DNA of 47,377 nucleotides from Acidobacteriota bacterium (lineage in GTDB: Bacteria; Pseudomonadota; Alphaproteobacteria; Acetobacterales; Acetobacteraceae): assembly GCA_903970435.1 (NCBI GenBank), contig CAJCIS010000151.1, forward strand, positions 1 to 47,377. The letters run 5' to 3'. The notes under the pieces are model-generated. The model was not told the origin of the DNA and ran no database searches. It saw only the letters and a program-made list of their open reading frames with translations. How positions within the stretch are numbered: position 1 is the first letter of the stretch; each line of letters opens with the position of its first letter. Positions 36,260 to 45,348 of the stretch are shown here, one piece after another. The position numbers and the translations under genes were made by a program.

Positions 36260-37821
36260 GCGGCAACTTAGGACTTGCGGAAGTGCAACCGATGCCATTC
36301 AGCGAGGTTTTGGCCCATATCCGCGCGCGCCGGCCGGCGGCTGTGAGGATATTCATCTTCATTGTGGCAGCCGCGCTGCTGGTGGCCGGGTTGTTGCCGC
36401 CGCGATACACAGCCTCGGCGACGCTCGCCATACTGCCGGCTCCCGAATTCACCGTCCGGCAAGACGCGGGATCGCACGTGCTGAGCACCAGCGCCCTGGC
36501 AATGGATCAAGTGATGAAGGCGGAGACAGAGATTTTGGAGAGCGCGGACCTGCACGAGGGGGCGCTGCGCGCCGTCGGCATAGTGAATGTTTATCCCCAC
36601 CTCGATCCAACTTCGGCCGGACTTGCCATGCGCTTGGCGCGAACGGCACTGCATATCGTTTTATCGCCATGGATTGTTCCGACCGCAAATACACCGGCGA
36701 CCCGTTTGGAGCGGGCGCTACGGCAGTTTGATTCTGATCTGAAAATACTTCCCACAAAGGACGCTAATGTCATTGATGTGAGCTTTCGCCATGCCGACGC
36801 CGTACTGGCAGCAGAAATCGTCAATGTCCTGCTCGCGAAGTATGCGCAACGTCGCGAGCAGCTATACGATGATCCCCAGTTGGAGGTCGTGCGGCGCGAA
36901 ACGGATACGCTCAGCCGGACCGTCCACGATGCCGATGCCGCGCTCGCCAAATTCAAAATCCAACACCAAATTTCCGATTACGGCGCGGAACGCGACTTGT
37001 TGGTGCGGCGGCAGAGCGCCACGGCGCAGGCTTTGGCGGACGCTGAAACGGACGCCGCCGAGCAGCAATCCCGGCTCGCAGCGTTGGATACTCAAGCCAC
37101 TATCATTCCCTCGAGCGTCAATCTTTATCAGGAAATGGACACTGACGCTCGCCTGCAGACAATCGATGCCAGCCTGGTGGATCTGCGGGCGCAGATTGCA
37201 GCCGCGCGGGTGCACTATCGAGACACTAGTCAGAAAGTGATCGGCCTGCTTCTGCAGCTGCATGCACGAGAAGCGGACCGCCTGCTTCTCGCGGATAATA
37301 CAGCGCCATCCGTGGCGCGCGCTGGGCGAAGTCTCGCGCTGGACAGTCTTCTTCTCGATCACGCGCGGGCGGCGACCGAGCTGGCCGCAGCCTCTACGCG
37401 TGCGACCGCATTGCATCAGCAGCTGAGCGACGTTGCAAGCCGCCTGTCGGGGCTTACCGGCGAGGAAACGGCTTTGGGCGAACTGGCGCGTCGGAAAACA
37501 GCGGCCGACGCAGCGTTCGCGAGTGCAAGCCAAGTGCTTGCGGAACAGCGTATGACAGAAGCGGAGGACGCGTTGCGGTTGGCCAATGTACGCGTTATCC
37601 AGCCCGCCCGGATACCGTTACATGCGGCGCCCGTTCCGCTTTTGATTACAATCGCGGGAACGTTATTTGGTGCACTCGCAGCTTCGCTGTGGTGCATTGC
37701 GGGCTTTATCGTACGTCCAACCTTTCTGACGCCAGAGGGCCTTGCCCATGCGACGGGTTTGCCCGTGCTGGGCGTGTTTCCGACGCAGACGGAGGAGCGG
37801 ACGATTCACGTGGCCGCGTGA
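36256..37821 (+). CDS. Wzz/GumC-type polysaccharide co-polymerase
   Basis: 521 residues. A first membrane helix near 29-46 (IFIFIVAAALLVAGLLPP), a long periplasmic part with heptad-like helices (about 190-430), the proline-rich element VIQPARIPLHAAPVP near 447, and a second membrane helix (LLITIAGTLFGALAASLWCI). The protein stops after about 35 cytosolic residues (TGLPVLGVFPT), without the kinase domain found in Wzc. It should set chain length and connect polymerase to export. ATG at 36256 is fixed by the ATGA overlap with the epimerase. The last 116 bases overlap the converging glycosyltransferase gene. Confidence 0.87.
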   Translation: MSGNLGLAEVQPMPFSEVLAHIRARRPAAVRIFIFIVAAALLVAGLLPPRYTASATLAILPAPEFTVRQDAGSHVLSTSALAMDQVMKAETEILESADLHEGALRAVGIVNVYPHLDPTSAGLAMRLARTALHIVLSPWIVPTANTPATRLERALRQFDSDLKILPTKDANVIDVSFRHADAVLAAEIVNVLLAKYAQRREQLYDDPQLEVVRRETDTLSRTVHDADAALAKFKIQHQISDYGAERDLLVRRQSATAQALADAETDAAEQQSRLAALDTQATIIPSSVNLYQEMDTDARLQTIDASLVDLRAQIAAARVHYRDTSQKVIGLLLQLHAREADRLLLADNTAPSVARAGRSLALDSLLLDHARAATELAAASTRATALHQQLSDVASRLSGLTGEETALGELARRKTAADAAFASASQVLAEQRMTEAEDALRLANVRVIQPARIPLHAAPVPLLITIAGTLFGALAASLWCIAGFIVRPTFLTPEGLAHATGLPVLGVFPTQTEERTIHVAA

Positions 37822-39715
37822 TCGTGAGCTTAACCTTTGATCCGACATCGATCTGTCGTTCATCGGTCGCCGCAAGCAAATCGGCCATGACGGCTGTGGG
37901 AAATATCAACGCGTCCCGCACATACCGGGGACCGAGCCTGCGAGGGTCGCGGACGAAACGCCATCCCCACTCCAGGTTCAACCATCGCAGGGCTTTCGGC
38001 GCGCGGCGATCCAGGCCGAGTTCAACGCGCACCGCCTGGCCACAACACAGCGCCCAACACGGGGGCAACTGGGTGCGGTGGCGGTGAACGAAAAGTTCGC
38101 TTACCGGCGCGCCAAGGCTCATCACCAGGATATCAGGCCGAACCGCGCCTATCGCAGCCAGGAGCTGAGATCGGCCGGCGCTATCCCGCATGAGGTTTTT
38201 GGGCGCCACTACGCTTCGCCAGCAATGATCTAAACCGCGCACCGCCGCCCATGCTTGCAGCGCAAGCTGCGTTTCGGCACTTTCTGCAACGACCAAAACC
38301 TTTCTACGGTGCACCGGCGCACCGTTCGCCAGGAGACGAAATATGTCGCATCCCGTGACCCGCATTCCAGGTACTACTCCGCGCAGGCGGCCGTAAGCCG
38401 CCACCGGAAAGCCATCCGGACAGATGATCTCAGCGGCGCTGCAGGCTTCAGCAAATTCGGGCTGCTGGCGTAACAGCCGCACATGGTCCAGATTCGGCGT
38501 CACGATGAGTCCAATAGTGTCGGTCGGCCGGTGATCCACAATGTGGGCGCAGACCTCCTCCGCGTTCATCGTTGAAAACTCGAGTCCAAATGCCTGGCGG
38601 CGTCGTCTCGTGCCAAGTATGCTGTCAAAAAGTGCTTTGTGCCCGGCGACACATGCGGAAACTGAATAATTCTCAGCCCGCCGCCTCAGCCTGGCTGCTG
38701 GAAAGCTCCCGCGGGCATCGTCGCACAGCGCGTGCGCCAATGCAGCGGTGTCGCCGACCGGCACGAGCCACCCAAATCTACCGCCGGCCAGGATCTCATT
38801 TGGTCCATGCGGACAGTCCGTCGCAATGACCGGCGTGCCACAGGACAGCGCCTCGACAAGGACATTGCCGAATCCTTCGTAACGTGATGGCACGACGAGT
38901 GCCGCGGCATGCGCCATCCAAGGGCGCGGGTCGGCCACAAATCCACCGAAATGAACCGCATCGCTGACACCTAGTTCGTCCGCTTGTGCGCGCAATGCAG
39001 AGAGGTTCGGTCCTTCACCCAGAAAGATCAGCCGTGCCTGCCCGTGCCGCAGACGCAACGCAAAGCCGCGCATTAATAACGCAGGGTCCTTTTGCGCGAC
39101 CAATCGCCCTACGAACAGAAAAACCGGAACCTTATGATCCGCCATCCACGGGTGGGGCGGCGGCATCGGCAAGAAATCAGTGGCACCATCGGTGATGGGA
39201 TTGTGAATGACGGTCACGCGTGTCCTCGGGATTCCTGTACTCAACGACAAATCCGCTGCCACTCCCGCGGAGACCGCGACTATGCCATCGGCCCAGCGCG
39301 CCAATAGCCGATATAGCAGCGGCACGACACGATAGCGCCATCCCATCGCCGCCTCTGCGGAGAGGGCGTTATGTTGGCAGATTACCACCTTCGTCCGGCT
39401 ACCCGCGAGCAGTCGGGCACAGAGGGCGGCGATGTTGTTATGATCCAGACTGCTCAATAGAATATCCGGCTGCCGCTCCCGCAGCACCGCAGCAAGCCGG
39501 GCTATTGATGCCCAGGTGCGCGCGTGACCCAGTTCCACGAGTGCCACACCATCTGGAATGTCTGCCCAAAGATTTCCGCGCGCACGCTGAACGATCAATG
39601 TTACAGCATGGCCCTCTCGCAAGAGGCCAGCGGCAAGACGCAAGCGCATGCGCTCCACACCACCGCCGGACAGATCGTGCATGAACAGCGCAATGGCGAG
39701 CCGGGATCCCCTCAT
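37706..39715 (-). CDS. Fused GT4-GT26 glycosyltransferase (GumH-like plus GumM/WecG-like)
   Basis: 669 residues holding two enzymes. Residues 1 to about 365 are a GT4 enzyme: LFMHDLSGGGVERM at the start, FLFVGRLVAQKDPALLM and the EX7E motif in SRYEGFGNVLVEALSCGTPV. From about 372 a WecG/TagA/CpsF (GT26) domain follows: FGLEFSTMNAEEVCAHIV, VTPNLDHVRLLRQQPEF, ICPDGFPVAAYGRL, GMRVTGCDIF and the closing LEWGWRFVRDPRR. In xanthan and acetan synthesis GT26 and GT4 enzymes act one after the other as separate proteins. A basic 50-residue tail overlaps the Wzz gene. Start ATG at 39715 shares a base with the upstream stop (TGATG). Confidence 0.9.
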   Translation of the reverse strand: MRGSRLAIALFMHDLSGGGVERMRLRLAAGLLREGHAVTLIVQRARGNLWADIPDGVALVELGHARTWASIARLAAVLRERQPDILLSSLDHNNIAALCARLLAGSRTKVVICQHNALSAEAAMGWRYRVVPLLYRLLARWADGIVAVSAGVAADLSLSTGIPRTRVTVIHNPITDGATDFLPMPPPHPWMADHKVPVFLFVGRLVAQKDPALLMRGFALRLRHGQARLIFLGEGPNLSALRAQADELGVSDAVHFGGFVADPRPWMAHAAALVVPSRYEGFGNVLVEALSCGTPVIATDCPHGPNEILAGGRFGWLVPVGDTAALAHALCDDARGSFPAARLRRRAENYSVSACVAGHKALFDSILGTRRRRQAFGLEFSTMNAEEVCAHIVDHRPTDTIGLIVTPNLDHVRLLRQQPEFAEACSAAEIICPDGFPVAAYGRLRGVVPGMRVTGCDIFRLLANGAPVHRRKVLVVAESAETQLALQAWAAVRGLDHCWRSVVAPKNLMRDSAGRSQLLAAIGAVRPDILVMSLGAPVSELFVHRHRTQLPPCWALCCGQAVRVELGLDRRAPKALRWLNLEWGWRFVRDPRRLGPRYVRDALIFPTAVMADLLAATDERQIDVGSKVKLTITRPRESSAPPSASETRPARANPSHGQGPLASERLDVR

Positions 39716-41004
39716 CAGGAGCACACCGCAACTGGCGCGATGCTCATCTGTGCCGAAGGGCAATAAATATCATGTTTGGCTGCATGAAGACGTGCCAGAA
39801 CGCTGCCCACCAGCATCACCAGCAATGTCGATTTGCGGCCCAATGAATTACTGGTCGACGTCACCAATATGAAGCTGATGACCATGATCCGTCCTTCATG
39901 ATCGGCGCGTGTCCAGAGCCATTTGAGCAAGGCGAACAGTCCTAGAACAAAAACCGGAAAGCAAAGGGTTCCGAGCGTTGCAAACATGAGCAACCAGAAA
40001 TTCTCTATTACATCGACACCATAGCCCAGGCGGAGTGGTTCTACAAGCGCAATCAATTCCTGTCGCGGGCATCCGAAGATAATCTGGTCGGTGCTTAACA
40101 GTGCGAGCAGATGGAACTGTCCGATTCGCGACTGTGCGCTCGGATCCCAATAGAAATGCTCAGAAAGACGTTCCGCCATGCCACCATAGACGATAGCGGC
40201 CAGAAAGGTGGCTCCCATCAGCAGCGCGACGAAAGAGCCCACAACATGCAACGCCGCAAGCTGCGCTGACGTCGCCTTTCTGATCAGGGGCCAAGTATAA
40301 AGCCAAACGGCACCAAGAATTGTGGCCAGCGCCGCTACGCGGCCGCCGAAAGCCAGCAGGGCCGCAAACATCCATACCTGGTAAATCCGGCGCCACCATG
40401 GCGCCTGTAGCCGATCGGGGCAGAGCAGCAGCCCCATCATCGTTGCAGCCGCGCCGGTCAGCGGGTGGTCATATAGGGCAATCGGACGGTAATCGGCGGG
40501 ATGTTCGGAATTCATTCCAAAGAATGGAACAACATGGGCGCCAGTTGCGACTTCAACCAACCCAAATGTCGCGTTGAGCAGAAACAAGGATCGCAACATG
40601 TGCGAGAGTCTCGCCGCCTCAGTCGAACTTGCATTACATAATGCAATGCCGATCATTCCGGCTGGTAAGAACGTCTCAACGAGCGTCACCAAGCCACCGG
40701 CACCGGTTAGGCACGCCGCGTAAAGGATACAAAACAAAATCGCGGCAAGGTAACATGCCAGAAATTGGTGTTGGCATATGAGCCGCCATAGCAACAACGA
40801 AGGTGTGCCGCGGCCTACGATCCGAACGCTCATCGCCCCGGCAGCCAGGTACGTTGCCGGGCTCAGCTTTGCGATCAGAGGACCATTCTCCTCTACATAG
40901 GGTATGCCAAGCGCTTCCAGTACATTACCCCCGAGGAGAAATTCACTCATGAGCGCCAGCATTGCCAGACTGATTGACAGGCGATGCGCAACGCCTGAAT
41001 TCAT
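39715..41004 (-). CDS. VpsF/GumE-like polysaccharide polymerase
   Basis: 429 residues with roughly ten membrane helices (such as FLACYLAAILFCILYAACL and VVGSFVALLMGATFLAAIV) and a large loop in the second half containing DPSAQSRIGQFHLL. This layout and the SRIGQ-type loop fit the VpsF/GumE group of repeat-unit polymerases (Wzy-like), which join lipid-linked units at the periplasmic face. Sequence similarity in this group is low, so the call rests on topology and context. It is translated with the GT4-GT26 gene (TGATG overlap) and diverges from the GH10 gene. Confidence 0.75.
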   Translation of the reverse strand: MNSGVAHRLSISLAMLALMSEFLLGGNVLEALGIPYVEENGPLIAKLSPATYLAAGAMSVRIVGRGTPSLLLWRLICQHQFLACYLAAILFCILYAACLTGAGGLVTLVETFLPAGMIGIALCNASSTEAARLSHMLRSLFLLNATFGLVEVATGAHVVPFFGMNSEHPADYRPIALYDHPLTGAAATMMGLLLCPDRLQAPWWRRIYQVWMFAALLAFGGRVAALATILGAVWLYTWPLIRKATSAQLAALHVVGSFVALLMGATFLAAIVYGGMAERLSEHFYWDPSAQSRIGQFHLLALLSTDQIIFGCPRQELIALVEPLRLGYGVDVIENFWLLMFATLGTLCFPVFVLGLFALLKWLWTRADHEGRIMVISFILVTSTSNSLGRKSTLLVMLVGSVLARLHAAKHDIYCPSAQMSIAPVAVCS

Positions 41005-41123
41005 GACCGGTGACAGTCCGGCAAAGCCATCCGCGCATACCAGCTAACAGATTGAAGCTTTGCCTGTTGCAGTAAACAAACTTTTACTCGACGATGTCCG
41101 GGGCGATCAGGCAGGAGCCCCAC

Positions 41124-42203
41124 ATGCATCGACGTGAATTCATCACTTTGGCAGCGGCAGGTGTCGGATCGCCGCACCGGAGCACTCCCCTGCGGGAGTT
41201 GGCCGCAGCCCGCAACATCACCTTTGGCACGGCGGTAACATTGATGGACATGGCCCAGAGCCCAGCGTACGCAGATCTCATTTCGCGCGAATGCGCCATC
41301 ATCACGCCTGGCCTCGAAGCGAAATGGGCGGCCACGGAACCGCATGACGGCGGGTTTCAATTCGGGCCGCTCGATGCGCTGGTGCGCTTCGCGGGTGAAC
41401 ATGGGCTTCAGCTTCACATGCACAATCTTGTTTGGGCAGTGTACCTGCCGCCCTGGGTCCCCGCCGCGCTTGCACAGGGCCGCGGCAGGACCGTGCTTGC
41501 GCGCCATATTGGCGCTGTCGTCGGGCGATATCGGGGACGCATCCATTCCTGGGACGTTATAAATGAACCGGTGGATCCGCGTTGGCCGAGTGCGCCTGAA
41601 GGGCTTTGCAACACGCCTTGGCGCCGCGACCTTGGTGCGGATTTCGTTTCCCTGGCCATTGAGGAAGCTCATCAGGCCGACCCCATGACGAAGCTGCTTA
41701 TCAATGACGATGACCTTGAGTACGATACACCAGATCGCGAACAAAAGCGTAACATCTACCTGCGCCTGATCGAAGCCTGGCTCAAAGATGGTGTTCCCCT
41801 TACCGGATTCGGGCTGGAGGCCCATATCAAGCCCTGGCTCCGTATCGCCGAAAAGCAGTATCGCCGGTTTCTGGCCGAGCTTGCCGGATTTGGTTTGACG
41901 TTGCACATCACAGAGTTCGATGTATGCGACCGCACCTTGCCGAGTGACATTGCCGCGCGCGACGATGCCGTTGCAGCTATAACAAGGAATTTTTTTGATC
42001 TCGTTCTCGACGAACCGGCAGTGCGAACCGTCATAACATGGGGATTGTACGACCCCGCCAGCTGGATGTTTCACGACGCGGCCGGCAGGCGGCCGGACGG
42101 CTTGGCACCACGCCCCTTGCCCTATGACAGGTTTCTGCGACCAAAGCCGATGCGCGCCGCCCTGGCAGCCGCTTTTCGCGGGGCACCTCATCGGCCCGTT
42201 TGA
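41124..42203 (+). CDS. GH10 glycoside hydrolase (xylanase-type)
   Basis: 359 residues, one GH10 barrel without accessory domains. The acid/base Glu148 is in SWDVINEPVDP and the nucleophile Glu264 in LHITEFDVCD; HNLVWAVYLPPWV is the family's HxLVW element and GLEAHIKP matches its QxH region. The start HRREFITLAAAGVG resembles a Tat signal, but its hydrophobic stretch is short. ATG at 41124 has AGGAG upstream. GH10 enzymes cut beta-1,4-xylan and some cut beta-1,4-glucan. Inside this locus it may trim or release a polymer with a beta-1,4-glucan backbone, which is inference. Confidence 0.9.
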   Translation: MHRREFITLAAAGVGSPHRSTPLRELAAARNITFGTAVTLMDMAQSPAYADLISRECAIITPGLEAKWAATEPHDGGFQFGPLDALVRFAGEHGLQLHMHNLVWAVYLPPWVPAALAQGRGRTVLARHIGAVVGRYRGRIHSWDVINEPVDPRWPSAPEGLCNTPWRRDLGADFVSLAIEEAHQADPMTKLLINDDDLEYDTPDREQKRNIYLRLIEAWLKDGVPLTGFGLEAHIKPWLRIAEKQYRRFLAELAGFGLTLHITEFDVCDRTLPSDIAARDDAVAAITRNFFDLVLDEPAVRTVITWGLYDPASWMFHDAAGRRPDGLAPRPLPYDRFLRPKPMRAALAAAFRGAPHRPV

Positions 42204-42220
42204 GGAAGCCAAGGGCGAGG

Positions 42221-42357
42221 GAAGCAGTTCCTCTTTGAAAAAAAGAACCAAAAAACTTTTGTCTGTTGCCGTTGCTGCAAGTCCGAGCGTCGAAGGCCGC
42301 CATTGCTCGTAACAGACAAGAGTTTTTTGGTTCTTTTTTTCAAAAAAGAACTGCTTC
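42221..42357. repeat. Family A palindromic units, near-perfect inverted pair
   Basis: Left arm 42221-42269 and right arm 42309-42357 are inverted copies about 49 bp long that differ at only a few positions, with a 39-bp spacer. Each arm contains the hairpin GTTCTTTTTTTCAAAAAAGAAC (or a one- or two-base variant), CTGCTTC at the outer end and CAACAGAC or TAACAGAC at the inner end. The pair lies between the converging ends of the GH10 gene and the BY-kinase relative. Confidence 0.9.
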
Positions 42358-42409
42358 TTTCCTATTCGTCTCTTGAGAAGCGCGTGAGCCTCTCGAATGA
42401 TTTTATCCA

Positions 42410-43105
42410 TCAACGAACGAACTCCATATCCGTGTGATTACGCGCAACGCCATCGAGCACTGTGCCAACCACGCGGCCGCCAGCTTCCGTCACCGCCGCC
42501 GCCGCATTCCTGATCGCGCCAATTTGGGTAAGCCCAGCTTGCACCACCAGAATGGTGCAGCTGGATAGCGGCGCCAACGCTAACGAGGCCCCGCTGCACG
42601 GCCCCGACGCTTCGATGACCACTATGCGGAACGGATTCGCCAGGGCGGCCAGCGCCTGTGCCCGCATTGGCCCATAGACCAAATTGGCGTCGGCCGCCGA
42701 AGATCCGATACGATAGTGATACAGGCCTGCCAGGAACGCGTCGGGCAGCGGTCCGGCGGATGGCGGCGGCGCAAACAACCCGGGCGCTTGCCGATCGAAT
42801 TCCAACATGAGGGTTCGCCCGACCAATACGGCGCCGGCACGCGCCAGCGCCCCTGCCACCATGGACGGTTGTTTCGTTACGATACATCCCGATACCAAAA
42901 TGATTTGTGGTCCGCAAGCGGGCCGATGCGACAACAAACGCGCGAGCAACGCTGCTGCTGCGCGGTCGACAGCCACCTTCGGGCGCGGTGATATCGGCGC
43001 GCTCACCTGATCGGAGCGGTCCGCCCCGTCGGCGGCGGACGGAACTGCGCGTCCCGCCGCCAGGACGGCTTCCAGAACGTTCCGTGGATTGGCCTGGTAG
43101 GTCAA
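42410..43105 (-). CDS. BY-kinase/CpsD-like protein without a recognisable P-loop
   Basis: 231 residues. The layout follows the ATPase domain of bacterial tyrosine kinases: IILVSGCIVTKQPSMVAGAL where ILVTSxxPGEGKSTxAxNLA is expected, TLMLEFDRQAPGLF for Walker A', FRIVVIEASGP for Walker B and CTILVVQAGLTQIGAIRNAA after it, then VVGTVLDGV. The Walker A glycines and the GKS/T are gone, and no C-terminal tyrosine cluster is present. It is probably a non-catalytic partner of the kinase-less Wzz protein. Start is TTG at 43105, overlapping the stop of the priming transferase (TTGA). Confidence 0.7.
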   Translation of the reverse strand: MTYQANPRNVLEAVLAAGRAVPSAADGADRSDQVSAPISPRPKVAVDRAAAALLARLLSHRPACGPQIILVSGCIVTKQPSMVAGALARAGAVLVGRTLMLEFDRQAPGLFAPPPSAGPLPDAFLAGLYHYRIGSSAADANLVYGPMRAQALAALANPFRIVVIEASGPCSGASLALAPLSSCTILVVQAGLTQIGAIRNAAAAVTEAGGRVVGTVLDGVARNHTDMEFVR

Positions 43106-44550
43106 TAGGCGTTCTCCCCTTTAAGCAGCACCCATGGTGTACGAATCAGAATTACTAAATCGAGCCATAACGACCAGTTATCTATGTAATACAGGTCGTA
43201 TGCGATACGCCGCCTCAATGCCTCCGGGGTGGGGATCGCGCCGCGTGATCCATGAATTTGCGCCCAGCCGGTCAGGCCCGGTTTGACCCTGTGCCGCTGC
43301 GCATATTCAGCGACCACTGTGCAGCCGGCGCGTTCAGTCGCATGTAGCAGGTCCGCATGCGGCCGTGGCCCGATCAGGGACATTTCACCACGCAGTACGT
43401 TCCATAATTGCGGGATTTCATCGATACTGTTGCGCCGCAAAAAGGCGCCAACCCGCGTGCAGCGCGGATCGTTCCTCACTGTTTGAGAGCCCGCCACCGC
43501 GTGTGCCTCGTGCCGCATCGTACGGAATTTGTAGATCGTAAAGACACGGCCACCCCAGCCGCTTCGGCGCTGGCGGAATATCACGGGGCCGGGGCTGTCA
43601 CACGCCACCGCCAATGCCACAAACAACATGACCGGGGCGATCAGTATTAGAAGAATGATCGCTCCGACTTTGTCTATGGCCGCCTTCGTAATTAGGTCCC
43701 AATGCTTCAGTGGGCGGTCAGCCACCACGGACATGGGCACACTGCTCAGTAGCCGAAGCCTGCGCCGCGTCGGCGGCGGCGCGTCGATATTCGAGCAGAT
43801 TGTCACTTGAATAGGCACAGACCTCAAATGTTGCAAAATCGGTTGTGCATTCAGTTCGTCTGCTGCACTGAGTGCCACAACTACGGTGTCGACTTCTCCG
43901 GCACGTGCCATTTCGAGCAGTTCGGCCATGCTGGAAGAAAGTTGTTCGCCGCCGTCAAATTCATGGGCGTCATCGAATACGCGAACGATCGCGGCGCCTT
44001 CCGCGAGGCGGACTGCCAGGCGCCCCGCCACATCTGGCGCACCAACGACGGCCACCGCTTCGCGAAACGCGCCGTTCAATGCCAGCCTATGCAAATACGT
44101 TACGAGAACGGTACGACTAATGCAGGCAAATAGGAAATAGGCCGCACACCAACCGAGCAGCCACAGCCGCGCCATATCGCCGAACCCGCGCGTTGTGAGT
44201 CCGATCGTGAGTAGAATCGAAAACCCGACGGCGGCTCGCAACATCATCGCCGCAAAGAGGCGCCGTGGCGTCAACAACTCGCCGTCAATGGCCAAGCGCG
44301 GTTCGCGGAGTATGAGAGCCGCAATAATGCTGCCCAACATGACTTCCCGCAGCATCGGCCCGATGATTGCGTGTATAGAAAGCCCCGGGTGTCCGAAGCG
44401 CATGTAACAACGACCGCTTACGTATCCGAGCAACATGCCGCCCAGAACGTCGCAAAGCAGCAGCGCATCGTTGTAGGCCGGCAGAAAATCGGGTGCCTTC
44501 CGGCAACCGGCCGGTCCGGCGAAGTGAGGCGGGTTCGCACGTGCATCCAT
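43102..44550 (-). CDS. Polyprenyl-phosphate glycosylphosphotransferase (priming enzyme)
   Basis: 482 residues from ATG at 44550 (an in-frame TTG at 44598 has no ribosome site). Four N-terminal membrane helices and a CoA-binding-like middle domain ([20 protein letters not shown]) precede the catalytic part: the helix starting at [75 protein letters not shown] and [16 protein letters not shown]. This is the WcaJ/GumD type, which puts the first sugar-1-phosphate, usually glucose, on undecaprenyl phosphate. It starts repeat-unit assembly and is translated with the BY-kinase relative. Confidence 0.93.
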   Translation of the reverse strand: MDARANPPHFAGPAGCRKAPDFLPAYNDALLLCDVLGGMLLGYVSGRCYMRFGHPGLSIHAIIGPMLREVMLGSIIAALILREPRLAIDGELLTPRRLFAAMMLRAAVGFSILLTIGLTTRGFGDMARLWLLGWCAAYFLFACISRTVLVTYLHRLALNGAFREAVAVVGAPDVAGRLAVRLAEGAAIVRVFDDAHEFDGGEQLSSSMAELLEMARAGEVDTVVVALSAADELNAQPILQHLRSVPIQVTICSNIDAPPPTRRRLRLLSSVPMSVVADRPLKHWDLITKAAIDKVGAIILLILIAPVMLFVALAVACDSPGPVIFRQRRSGWGGRVFTIYKFRTMRHEAHAVAGSQTVRNDPRCTRVGAFLRRNSIDEIPQLWNVLRGEMSLIGPRPHADLLHATERAGCTVVAEYAQRHRVKPGLTGWAQIHGSRGAIPTPEALRRRIAYDLYYIDNWSLWLDLVILIRTPWVLLKGENAY

Positions 44551-44637
44551 CAGCCCGGCCCCCACTGGTTTTGCGACGGCACAGTTTTTCTCGTTCAAAA
44601 AACGGCCACGGATTGCAACTTGTGGTCGTATTACTTA

Positions 44638-44666
44638 TTTGTGATAAAACCGGAGGTTGATGTCAA
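44638..44666 (-). promoter_or_regulatory. Possible promoter of the priming-enzyme operon
   Basis: On the minus strand a perfect -35 box TTGACA (44666-44661) lies in an AT-rich patch just downstream of the aldolase stop. With a 17-base gap the -10 position is CACAAA, which is poor; AATAAG a few bases further on is an alternative. The AT-rich patch before a GC-rich gene supports a promoter here, but the -10 assignment is uncertain. Confidence 0.3.
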
Positions 44667-44677
44667 GAAAATTTTAA

Positions 44678-45322
44678 TCAGGCGGGAAGGTAGCCCTTAA
44701 ACATGTCCTGCGCGGCCCGGATTTCGGCCGGAGACAGCAGCACGGCGCCGCCTGCGGCCTGTGCCAAATGGTATTGCCGCGCCAGAGCCTCCAGCTCAGT
44801 CGCGCGCCACATTGCCTGCTCCAAGTCACGCCCGGCGGTCAGCATGCCGTGATTGGCCATCAGGCAAGCGAAACGATCCAGCATGGCTTCCTGCACCGCA
44901 TCCGACAAAGCTGCCGTGCCAAAGGTTTCGTATCGGGCACAACGCACATCGTCGCCACCGAACGTGGCAACCATATAGTGACACGGCGGAATGCCGCGGC
45001 GGGCGATCGAGAGCGCGGTGCAATGAGGTGCGTGGACATGCACCACGGCGCCAATATCCTCCCGCGACCGTAACAGGTCGCGGTGGAACCGCCATTCCGA
45101 GGACGGGCGGCGAGGTCCCACAGCGTTCTCCGCAGCGCCCGCAAGCGGAAGAGCGGCGATGTCGTGGGCGCGCATCTGGTCGTATGGGATGGCAGTGGGC
45201 GTAATCAGCATCGTCTCGCCAAAGCGCACACTTATGTTCCCGGCCATACCCTGGTTGAGGCCGGTGGCGTTCATCGCCCGACACGCAGCCACGATGGCTG
45301 CACGAATTTCAGCCTCGGTCAT
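44678..45322 (-). CDS. Class II aldolase/adducin family protein, fuculose-phosphate aldolase-like
   Basis: 214 residues. The zinc-site histidines are in VVHVHAPHCTALS and MANHGMLTAG, and the active-site Glu is in SSEWRFHRDLL, as in L-fuculose-1-phosphate aldolase; GNISVRFGETMLITPT is the N-terminal phosphate-binding part. It would split a sugar phosphate into dihydroxyacetone phosphate and an aldehyde, though related proteins act on other substrates. ATG at 45322 is chosen because it gives the family start MTEAEIRAAIVAACR; the open frame upstream reads through a repeat. It does not belong obviously to the polysaccharide locus. Confidence 0.87.
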   Translation of the reverse strand: MTEAEIRAAIVAACRAMNATGLNQGMAGNISVRFGETMLITPTAIPYDQMRAHDIAALPLAGAAENAVGPRRPSSEWRFHRDLLRSREDIGAVVHVHAPHCTALSIARRGIPPCHYMVATFGGDDVRCARYETFGTAALSDAVQEAMLDRFACLMANHGMLTAGRDLEQAMWRATELEALARQYHLAQAAGGAVLLSPAEIRAAQDMFKGYLPA

Positions 45323-45348
45323 CGGTGTGTTCCGGACCCGCAAAGAGG

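Noticed and set aside
41001..42413. 470-codon minus-strand open frame opposite the GH10 gene
   Set aside because: It reads through the inverted repeat pair and has no recognisable motif; the plus strand encodes GH10 with both catalytic glutamates.
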